This document shows positions 51,801-63,800 of a DNA stretch of 64,000 nucleotides, one piece after another; positions within the stretch are counted from its first letter, which is position 1, and every line of letters starts with the position of its first letter. Made by a program: the position numbers and the translations under genes. The notes under the pieces were generated by a model. That model was not told the DNA's origin and made no database searches. It saw only the letters and a list, made by a program, of their open reading frames with translations. The DNA lies in assembly GCA_019649035.1 (NCBI GenBank), contig BMAT01001742.1:100908-164907 (forward strand), read 5' to 3'. Source of the stretch: Elysia marginata. Taxonomy: Eukaryota > Mollusca > Gastropoda > Plakobranchidae.

Positions 51801-54800
51801 AAACAAAGACTATATCATGTGGCTACTAGGCTTCTTTAAAAAAAAAAAAGTTTCATCGCAAAGATCTCTAAATGACTTGCAAACTTGGTTGAGAAGTTCC
51901 AAATTGCACTAAAGGCAAAGTTACACTTCAGTCTAAGTTATACTTCAGTACAACTGCCCTTTTGTTTAAAAGTCAGCTCCCTCAGTGAGCATTTAATTTT
52001 AGTCTACATGTCAATAAGAGGAAATAGAATCCTGAGATAACTGGAATAGATCAGACTCAAAGTTGATTCTGAAGCAGAGTCCATTTAAGATAATAACCAT
52101 TCCTACACTATTGTTTTTGGAAAAACGAAAATTATCTGTTTAAAATTAGCTTACTAGGAACTTTGAAAATAAATCCTAATACTAAACATTTCTGCTGTTA
52201 AGGTCAATAGTTGATTCAAACTGGAGTTGTTTGGTGCAAACTATTTACACAGCACGGTCTTTGTATACTAAATTAGTGAAACAGCATGAAAAATGATGAA
52301 TTGTTTCATTCTTGTAGGATTTACATACTTAATAGGCAAATACTCCTCCTTTTAAAATTTAGACGAAACATTGCCAAAATGCACTAAAAGGGCCTTTTGA
52401 GAGTAAAATTTTAAAAATTTTGCGGGGAACATGCCTCCTTGTTGATCACTCCAAGAAAATACTCTGTTTTCATATTTTCCTAGTGGGAGTACTGCTTTTT
52501 GTAGTTTTTCTGTTGTTCTGTGTCTGAAATAGAAAAAAAATGACATGTTGGTTGAAAAATAGTTCTAAAGACAATTCTTTTCTCATCAGGCTGGTGTTTC
52601 TCTCTTGAATAAGGTACAAAGCTTTTATGCCTTGTTTCAATAAAGTGTTTTCAGTAATTTTTGTTTTGTTTTTATCTGCAGGCAACAACTGGAGATGGTG
52701 ATGTGGCAACATATATCCAAGACAACAAGATTCCCATTCCTTTTCTTGTCATGCTTATCCTTCAGTTTGTTTTTATTGTGGTTGACCGGGCACTTTTCTT
52801 GCGTAAACATGTTCTCGGAAAGTTCATCTTCCAGATTTGTCTGGTAATTGTCATTCACATGTGGATGTTTTTCCTTCTACCTTCAATCACCGAGAGGTAA
52901 GAGATTGTGGGAAAGTTGCATGTATAGTAAACTTCTTTCTAGTGTGCGAAATGTAAAGACTATAACAGTATAAACATGAATTAGGTTCAACAGTTTACTT
53001 TGTTTTTAGTTTCTTAAATTTAATGCGGGCTAATGAATACAATTTTCATTACAAAAATAGTAAAAAATGGGGTTTTTTTTATTGAACATGCTGTCTTGTT
53101 GAAACTTTAAAATATTTACACTAAAAATTTTTTTAATATTTTGATAAATATGAAGTAGGTAACTTTTGTGAGATGCTATCAAGAGTTTAAAAAAATTGCT
53201 TTTATTATGTTACATTTCAAGGAAAAAAACAGGTTGATGCAGCACTGAAATTTGTGGCTATGATATTTTTGTTTTGTTTTTTCTATGAGTGTCTTGGCTT
53301 TTAAATAATTTTTTGTTCTATAAAAGCTCCTCTTGATTTACCTTGAAAAAGTATCTTTGTGTAGGTAAGTCAGTTGGCTTATAGATCTTAAAATGAAGGT
53401 AAATATAACAAAAGGAGATAATCTTAAAAAACTGTTGATTTTTTTTTGACACAACACAGTTTTATTTTCATTGAACCAATCCAAAAGAGTTTGAAGGAGT
53501 AGTCATAGTCATCAATTTAGGAAATGTTCAGAACTATGCGTTTTACTGAGCTTCCAAACGTTGCTAATAGCTTGCAATTATGATCCTTATCGAAGTGAAT
53601 GTTTTGGGTTTTTTTATTTTAATTAAAATAGTGAGAAAAAGAGGAAAATGACTATTGGAGTGTGCATTCTAAATTGAAATTTTCATTATTTCATTTATTT
53701 GGACTGATTCTCTGAGATATTTGAACAATTTTATCTCAACATATGTTTTAATATTACAAAAAGAATTGAAATTTGTTTGAAGTTTGTCCTAATGAGGCAT
53801 ACTGATAAAACTACTTTATTTTAATCAATAACTATATTCTATTTATGTCTTTCCAGGAGCTTCTTCAGTAACCGTGCTGCACAGTTGTGGTATTTTATCA
53901 AGTGCATCTATTTTGGACTCTCTGCCTATCAGATTAGATGTGGTTATCCCACTCGCATTCTTGGAAACTTCCTCACAAAGAGCTATGGCATTCTCAATAT
54001 GATTCTCTTCAAAGGGTGATTCTTTAATTCAGCATTGTGTTTGATTTTATTATTTTTAACATACATAACGTGTACCATAACATGTTTTATTTTTGCACTC
54101 CAAGATGTACTAATAGTTATAGGCAAAATGCCATTGAAAATGTAAATTAATAAATTTGGCATATTAAGTGTTTCTCAAAACATGAGGCTTTTATCTATTT
54201 TTTTTAGGCGCATTATACTTAAGATGTCCTTTGCTCAAGAGTCGCCACAATTTTTTTTTTCTAAAATACCTTTTAAGTTAGTAATGTATTTTAATTTAGA
54301 AGATGAACCCTCTCCTAAAGCTTTAAAACATGTTGCTATGTTCGGCTTTCATATTTTTTAATAAATATTTTTTAATGAAGAAATTTAAATGCAAAGTTAG
54401 AAAATGGAAAATGGACCCAATGTAGGCCTACGTCAGGCTTTTATCTATTTTTTTTAGGCACATTATACTTAAGATGTCCTTTGCTCAAGAGTCGCTACAA
54501 TTTTTTTTTCTAAAATACCTTTTAAATTAGTAATGTATTTTAACTTAGAAGATGAAACCTCTCCTAAAGTTTTAAAACATATTGCTATGTTCGGCTTTCA
54601 TAAGTTAGAAAATGGAAAATGGACCCAATGTAGGCCTACATTAGGCTTTTTTTTTTTTTTTTTTTAGGTACATTATACTTAAGATGTCCTTTGCTCAAGA
54701 GTCGCTACAATTTTTTTTTTAAAATACCTTTTAAGTTAGTAATGTATTTTAACTTAGAAGATGAACCCTCTCCTAAAGTTTTAAAACATGTTGCTATGTT

Positions 54801-57800
54801 CGGCTTTCATATTTTTTAATGAAGAAATTTAAATGCAAAGTTAGAAAATGGAAAATGGACCCAATGTAGGCCTACTCAGTCCATAAGTCAGAGTTGCCAA
54901 TGGTAGACGTCATAAAATTTACACATCTAATTATGCTTATATTGCATGATTGATAACTTCACTGATCTCCAAAATAGAGTCAGTTTTTAGTATTTGCCAG
55001 GACTGGAAAGCTAAAGCAAAAAGGTCATTCTGAATTTGAACGACAATTAAACCAATTGGTTTAGAACATTTCTACAATACCCGTAAAGATCTTTGATCAC
55101 TCAGATTCATTCTGCTAGAATTGACATATTAAAGAAAAAGGTACATTTTTCATTCACTTGCATTCAAAGCTAGTAAATATTACACAAAACCTACTATTGC
55201 CCAAATTTCGTCGACAGGTTTTTGGCTATTCCATTCCTACTGGAATTACGTTCTCTAATGGACTGGATATGGACTGATTCTACTCTGGCTATTGGTAACT
55301 GGTTGCAGATGGAGGACATTTATGCAAACATATTTGTACTGAAGTGCTGGAGAGAGATTGAGAAGGTATGAAAACTTTGACTTATGAGTACCTCTACAGA
55401 AGGATGTATGTCAAGTCTTAGGCACCTCTATCTTGTTGACTGGAATTTTTTTAGGTTGGGGGAAAGCAAAGATTTATGGGCTGTCCTCACAAAACCAATG
55501 CTTAACATCAAAACATAACAGAAGCAGCTTTTCCATTCTTATTTATTTGTTCCTGATGCAAGGTCGTAGTTTGTGAGCTCTGCTTTCAATCAATTTTGCA
55601 CCATGGAAATTGTTAGGCCACAGAATCACCTATAGGGTGGTTAGACACTCTAATCTAGAATGTGTCAAAGCTGAAGGCACATGTTGCGCACATTTTTAAC
55701 ATTGTTTTATAAAAGACAAGCATTGGCAGTGCCTTTTGGTTATGCATGATCTAGCCTATTTTATCAGTGAAATAAATCATAAACATATTTATGTATATAT
55801 ATTATATGTTGTGTTGTTTAACTATTGCTAATACAGCTCTCTAAGTTTTAGTGATAAAATTTCAAAACTATTGTATATCTGTGCAACAAAAAAAAAAGAA
55901 AAAAAAATTATGAAAATAGATAAATGGAAGTAAATTTTGAGAAACTCAACTGTTAAACTTTTAGACTAAGTGCTATCTGAAAGCCTAAAGTAAAAAGATT
56001 TTGTGACTGGTTCAAGAATAAACATCTCACTTTAAATGTCTTGAAAGCCAAAGAATTGAATTTTGATCATAGAAAAAAGATAGAACCTGTCACCCCACTA
56101 TATATTAATAATAAAACAGTTTCAATAGTTAACAGCCTTAAGTATTTAGGTTCAAAAATAGACTTTAAACTGGTCTGGCATACTCTATTGATGAAATTTT
56201 CAAAAAGATTAATCAAAGATTATTCTTTCTACACCAACTAAAATAGGTAATGTCAATCTTGAAATATGTTTTTTGTTTGACAAGGCCCATGGTAATTTAA
56301 AGCATAATCCCCTTTGGTATTAACCTATTGGAGTTCAGCCATCATGTTCCCCCCGCCCCCCAAAAAATGAATAAATAAATAGACAATTTAGAAAATCTTT
56401 AAAATTTCTTAAAAGAAAACTTTCATCCATAGACTCTCTCTATGAATATGGTGCTGGAAATAAAGTTAAAACTATCTTTAAAGACCCAACTTATGCAGTT
56501 TTTTATATCATCCTGCAGTGGAAAAATCAGATCACTAAAAGCAAAAACAGAGAGGAGCGGAAATCAATAATTTTACCATTGTCTGAGCAACTAAGGAAAC
56601 TTGTATTTCACTGCTAGTTCATACCTTTGAAATCTTATAATCATAAGGAAACTTATATCCTACATGATATAAGGTTAATAGTACTTCACTTTGCTCACAT
56701 TACTTTTTATTAAAGGCTTCCCTGCTGTTCTCTAATTTCTCATATATTATTATAAAAAAAAATTTTGTGAAAGAAGGATATTATGCTTGTATTACCTTAA
56801 AACAATGCATTTACATTTGATCACTATATGGATGTTTTAATTAGATAAGTTTATGTATTTATGATGTATGATTAAAAATACTTATGTCTATGTTGTTCAA
56901 AAACAAATTTTATACTGGGATGAGTTAGGAATCTTGCCTTATCTTATCAGTTTGAGAAGATAAACCATTTTATGATGCACCATACCATGATAAGACAATT
57001 TGTGTAAGATTTGTCTTTAAGATAATGCAAACTTGATATAAAGGTCAATTCTGCATTATGTTAGGCCAAGCCATATGGAATTAATCTTTTCTTCCCTCTT
57101 TCTAAACAGGCTTACCCTCAAGAGAGATCCAACAAAAAGAATCCTATTGTCAAGTACATTTCAGGGGGTATTCTCTTGGTGGTCATCATTTTCATCATCT
57201 GGTTCCCACTGGTATTTTTCTCTTTCTTCAATGCTGTGTTCATATCAAATCCGCCACGTGAGGCTTCTCTGACCATTGGTATTGGAGGCTACCAACCGTT
57301 GTTCCGCACCACAGCACTTGGGAAAAGCATCAGTGAAGTGACTGATGCAGAGCTCAACTTGCTCAAGTCCTTCTATTCTAGAGACCGGGTAAAATAAGAA
57401 TTGAAAACTGTTTCATTTATGTTTCCTCTCCAGTTATCCTTGTTGCTTATAAGTAACATGTAGTTTTGTTTTAGGGCCTTTATATAGAGCTGCACAATTT
57501 GAATCTGATGATGTTAAGTTTGATAGCTTCTAGTTTTCCACAACCGTATATTTTCATTTACATTTCCTATGTAGTGCAGTGAGAAATTTGAAACGCATAT
57601 CTGGATGAAGCTGTTTGATCTAAAAATATTGAGCTGTGTTTGGCTGCCAATACAAGTATATGGTCATGTAAATGTTTTTGTCCTAACTAAAATGAGAGTT
57701 TGACAAATAGATAACAGTACCGTTTGTTAAATGAGCTTTGTAAACAGAATAATTGTTAATGAATTTACCTTGTTGATTCAGCGTTTTTTCTTCCTTGAGA

Positions 57801-60800
57801 AACTGCTGTTATATTTTTTTAACTTTTCACACATGGCCTTTAGTGCCTTATTTGCTCCATCATTTTTTTTAGTGATTTTGAAAAACCAGTAGAAAACTGA
57901 CCTTAATTAAAGCGCCAGATCGTCACTGCGCTTGCAAAATGGTATATCCTTGAGATAACACAGGCTTAGAGACTAGATTTCAGCATAAAACAAACAACAA
58001 AGTTTGTCTTTTCTAATATGTACCACCTTATCCATTGGTGTGCAAATATTTTACCTCACACACTAGTGTGATATAGAAGCACAGATCTAGACCACACCAG
58101 GTGAAATGTTGCATGTGGCTGGCCATGTTTTAACTGAACTTTTAAGTGTACAGTGGATCTATCTTTTGCTTTCATGAAGGCAATCAGTTAATAGGCTCTC
58201 ATAAGTTTGTTTGCTGAAAGAGCAGTGAAGATGACCTATTGTGACTTTAGAGGGACACAAGAGTCGAGCATGAACAGTTACCATGACCAGTGTTAACCAG
58301 TCTGTTTCAAACTTTGCTTATTCTTACGTTCCCTGCATAGAGGGTTACAGTTTATACCATCTGTACCTAATGATGTGCCTGCTTTTATTATTAGTACCAC
58401 AACATTCCTGTTTTTAATTTTAAGTAAACTGTAATATGCCATTCAAGAAGCTTTCAAATATTAAAATGTCGCCTAAGCTGCTCCGGATCTGTTAGGATTC
58501 CAGTTATTTGGATTGTGTTAGGATTGCTGTTATTTGGATTATGTTAGGATTGCTGTTATTTGGATTGTTCAGCTGTGCATTGTTTGAAAACAAAAAACTT
58601 GGTGCAGGTGGTTTTTCATAACTTCAATCATTTACGTGTCTCATACAATCACAAGACATCAATTTGTCCTTATAAACTTTCTGGAAATTGGTCACCTCTT
58701 GCATAATATGAAGCAGATATGAAGGTTTTGATTTTTATTTTTTATTAATATATATCCAATTTTTCTGGACTGTTGAGGCTTGGTTTTCTTCTAAAAAATG
58801 TGTGGCTTTGGAATCTTTATCTCCATGTAATACTTAGGTCTAAATACCCGTTTATTTTTGTAAAAATGAGCATTTCAACAAGCATAACTCAAAAAACAAG
58901 GAACTGCCATTTTGACTGTATTCTAATCTTTTGACTGGATAAGCATTGGCAGCTGGCATAAAGCAGAGCTGCCACTCACCTGTGGATCTACGGAAAACTA
59001 TGGTTCGTGAGATTTTCTGTGGTTGTCGCGCGTACATGGTCTGGTTTACAGATTTTTCGTTAGATTTCCCATGTGTCGGTGGTCTGATCTACCTTTTTTT
59101 ATACCATTGGCCAAAAAATTGTTCATGCCCACCCGGTTTAATCCCTGCGTGCTTGAGTTACATTGCTTCATTGTTCTGGAGGCATAGAGCTGTTCAGTGG
59201 TGAATAGTGATGTTTACCTAAGTTCCGTAGGCTTATCTTATTACGGTTAATACAGTAGGCTACTCCGCTCGGCCTAGACCAAGGCTTAATTTGCAACGCT
59301 TTTCCATGCCGTGGTGACGTTGGGATTGCTTTCACTTTTCAAACGTGGGAATGCTGAACCAGAACTGGGAGAAGAAAACAAACAGGGCTGGGATCCGTGA
59401 AGCCAAGATGGAGGAGCCGCGCACACACACACTTAAACAATAAAAATACAAAAGTGGTGTTTCTGGCATACGATTCATTCATTCAGCGGTCATGATGATT
59501 TCAATTCCATTCAGACCAGCTTTAAATTCATGTATCTATAACAACTCAGTCTGTATCTACCATCCTACATTATGACAGTTAATTTGTAAGCCGGTCACCA
59601 TTTGCCCTTCAATATACATACGCACACACAGACAATAAGTAGCTTCATATATTTAGGCACTACTTACTAAAAAAAAAAAAACCAAGCATGGGCATTGCGA
59701 GTGTAGGAGATCAGAGACATCAATGCAAGGACCGTCCAAACTTATTTTCCAAGAAAAACATCAGGAAACTGGAACTGAAACAAATCATACCTGTACATTG
59801 TTTTCATTCTCAAAACGCTGTTTGCCTTCTTTTTCTTTCTCTCTGCTGCGCCATTCCCTTCTTTTATCGCCAGTAATCATTCTTTGGTGACCTTTTGCAC
59901 AAATACTCATTTGGTTGATCCTCTCATGTCTTTATTCACCCCTAATGTCTCTCTCCTCCAGCATTCCCTATCCCTGGGTGTTCCTGCACCTCTCTGCCTC
60001 TGACGTTTTGTCTGCCCCCACTCTGGGCACTTCTGGGCAGACTTCAACATAATTTTTTCTTCTACTTGGATCTCTCTCTCCTTCCCTCCCTCTCTCTCTC
60101 TCNNNNNNNNNNNNNNNNNNNNNNNNNNNNNNNNNNNNNNNNNNNNNNNNNNNNNNNNNNNNNNNNNNNNNNNNNNNNNNNNNNNNNNNNNNNNNNNNNN
60201 NNNNNNNNNNNNNNNNNNNNNNNNNNNNNNNNNNNNNNNNNNNNNNNNNNNNNNNNNNNNNNNNNNNNNNNNNNNNNNNNNNNNNNNNNNNNNNNNNNNN
60301 NNNNNNNNNNNNNNNNNNNNNNNNNNNNNNNNNNNNNNNNNNCTCTCTTGTCCTTTTCTCCCCTCTGATTCGATCCCTGGACAAAAATGTCGGCGATGAA
60401 CAATAATGCTGTGCAGGTATTAGCTACCTTAGGTCTTGAAACCAAAAACAGGGGTTGTGAAATGAATACTGCAATTTTAATAATGGAAAAAAAATGGATG
60501 TTACAAATTGCTTAAAAGTATGTATGATTTGATAAAATGGGGAACGTACAATTGACCTGTGGTTTTGTTGCCTTTCAATCTGGCTATGATTAAAGCGGGA
60601 CGATTATCAATATTTTGATTCGTGGTAGCAAAGATTTTTTGCGATGAGCGTGAAAAATTCAATGGATTGGACGACATCTGAGAGGCAGCCTTGGTAAATC
60701 TTGCTTACTAAACTGCCAAAGTCATTGCTTTCCCATTAACTTTAAAAAATTGTATTGCTCAAAGCTAGCAAATACATGGCTCTTGATATTTTATCCTGGT

Positions 60801-63800
60801 GGTAGAACCAAAGAACAATGCAGTCTAGATATGTACATGTTTTGTAATGTCCAGTTTCTTATAGAACCAAAGGAACAGTACTGATTGACATGTGAACTTT
60901 TGTGATCCTCAGAATGCCTACAGTTTTATAAGTGGTTACTCTGCTTCAGACATAACTCGTGTGAAGTTTGATGGAAATTCCCTATCTGTGTGGGGAATCA
61001 ATCCACCAAGCCAACAAAAACTGGCAGAAGATTTGGCTGGTGATGTTGCTCTTAAGATGACCGTAGAGGTGAAGTTCACAAGGTGGGTGTCGATCACAAT
61101 CTTTATGTGTCAAGGGGTGATTCTTTATTTATTTAATATTAGCAAGGTTACTTGATCAATATATACTCATCTTTTTCATGGAAATTGGGAGTGTGGTGTG
61201 GCTTAATCTTGTTCAAAAGAAATTGTTGTTACAACTTACATGTGATATACTTTTTAAATAAAAAATCCTGATTAAATAAACTTGGGGAAATAAAAACTTG
61301 CCCACAAATGGAAAGCTCAACTCCAACCAATGTTAGTTCTACTTCTAGAAAGGGAAGAAAATTTACCATATGAGGATTACAGAACATCAAGGGAAAATGG
61401 CTGGGATTTTCCACCTTATTTTCATTTCTTGTTGACTGTTTATCAATAAAGCAGAAAATAATTGAATTTAAAAGTAAAATAAAATTATACTAAGAGTCAA
61501 GTAGATATTTTTTATTATAGATTTGGACTAGGACCTGCTCAGAAAAAAGTCAACTGATGCTTTAATAAAATTAAATTCTTTTTAAACAACAACGTAACCA
61601 AGTGACTGCTGATTTGGACACTATAGTGCATATTTTTATTTTATGTCATTTTTTTTTCTTGTGAATGTTATCTATTTGATATAGTTGATAAACCATGCTT
61701 TGACTATTAATTTCAGTGCAGTAGATTTGAAAGACAAATCATGCCACTTTTTATAATTTATCAACTATGTAGCACATCACTGTATTGATCTTTTAGCGTT
61801 GATCCCGACCACAGCCGAACGCAACCTGAAATTTACGGGAAGGATTGAGATTCCTTCCTTGGACCAATGAGACTTACCTATTTTGTTTGTATCATGACAG
61901 AAAGTTGATAATTGTGTTCGATTATCAGAAAAACAATGTCCCATTTGAAAGAAAAAATAAATGCTCCGATTATAAGAGAAATACAACAGGATGGTTAGAT
62001 CTTTCTGTGACTTGAAAATTTATTTTTGTTTCAGGTCAAAACATTTTGGAATTTAAGTTTCTGCGCTAAAAAATGACTTTGAAAAATATTTTGTAAATGT
62101 AATGTTAAATCTAGTAATTTTATTGTTTTTCATGCAATTTTGTAGTTTTTGGTGTCAATGTGATCAGAAAGATTTGCAAAAAAAATGACAAATCAATAAT
62201 TCTTTTATGTTATTACGTCTCAAAATCTATACAAAACAATTGTGTAGTATAACTTCTCAGCGACACTACTTCAAAGACTTATCAAGGCCCCAGGGGCAAT
62301 ATTACCTACTACCAATCATATGTAGCTGACTTACCCAACACCAGTCCAGAACCAATCAGAGCCACATCTGACCCAGTGCCTGACTGTTTGAGATCAGGCA
62401 GAGCCTATGAGAAGTTACCTCTTGCCATATGCATTGATTGCTTAATTTGGCGAGTTTCACACCTTTTACATACTACGGGTGACGATTACAAAAAAGTTGA
62501 AGAACACTCATGTTTTATTTCCGATGAACATAAAATTGAATTCTAGTGTCAAAGCAAAATGTTAAGTCCTTGTTTCACAAAAATTGGACCACTAATAACA
62601 ATTTTACACTAAATAATGACTTTGGAAATATGTTTTGCAAAATATTTATAAACACGACAAAATGTGTACTTTTTAATTGATCATGTCGTTTTTTTTGTAT
62701 CATTTATTGTTGTCTTGATGGGGTGCTTTTGAAAAAAGTTACTTAGGACTTTGAAATCATTCTCCCTAGCAATTTCCATTTTAAACTGACAACGTAAATC
62801 ACTGTCGCTAGTAGTAGTACAGAAGGGCCCTTACGTGTGACGCAACGTTTACCTTATGTCCGGACATTTTGCTTGGTTAGTTGTACAGCCACTGAGGCTC
62901 TGATTCTATTTCAATTTGACAGGTCTTGACAGAGATAAGATTAAGACCAACTGGAACCTTGGAACATGAAATATATTGTGGGAGGGGCTATAAAAGTGTG
63001 CTGCTAATTAAAAACGCCCTCAAAATTATTCCAATACATTAAAATACTTTGCCTGTTGTTGTTTCTTTTTCAGAGAACCTGATAAAGCTTTACCAGCAGA
63101 AGTTAGCAATTTGTTTGAAATTGATCTTCAACTGGATGAGTATAAATCAGTGAGAAAGCTACTTGCTGCAATGATAAAAAGAACATCAAATGAATCTGTG
63201 TAAGCAAAGAAAAAGCCGTCAAGTGCTCTCTCGTAGTTCACTTTATCCAGCTCTTTTTTCATGATCTGTTATTATTTAAAATCATCTATAGAAAAACAGA
63301 TTAGTGTGGAATACTGAGAAAAACAAATGTATGAACGTTCAAGTCAGGTTAAGCCATATCTCATACTTATAGTCACTTTCAAGGTTTTCTATTTAATGGG
63401 AAAGGCTCTAAAATTCCCAGAAAAGACCAACTTTTACAAATGTTTTTTTTGTCCGATTGTAGACTCAAAGGGAAAGTAATACAGCTAATAGAAAGCTTGT
63501 GGTGTGTTTTTATGCTCTCTAGCATGAGGTTTGCAGCAAGAGTTCCATTATTCCAAACCAACTTGAGCACAAAAGGTAACTTTGCAGTGAAACTGACTGT
63601 TAATGGGCAAAGAGATAGGGGCAAAAAGAGGTGGTTCAAATGGGCAATTTTGGGTAGCGTATGGGGGTGTAGTTAAATTGATCCTAGTCATGATTGAATG
63701 AAGAACTCAAAATTGCATTTCTATTTTATTCCACAGTACAATACTGCGTCTGTTTCCCCGCTTTCTGAGACTAGCATCTCAGTCAAAGGCTATTGAAGTT

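Larger units (their letters stand above)
57389..60912 (+). other. Intron, 3.5 kb, with CpG-richer segment and assembly gap
   Basis: Holds the 26-bp tandem repeat (58491-58568), a stretch richer in CpG at about 58980-59420, a CT microsatellite with gap (about 60087-60348) and a possible alternative first exon at 60387. The remainder is AT-rich. Confidence 0.6.

Noticed and set aside
58946-59203. 85-codon open frame in the CpG-richer intron segment
   Set aside because: No homology recognised, no good splice context, and length expected by chance.
62252-62425. GC-richer segment bounded by TAACTTCTCA and its inverse
   Set aside because: The inverted match is only about ten bases and no target duplication is seen. 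Could be chance.
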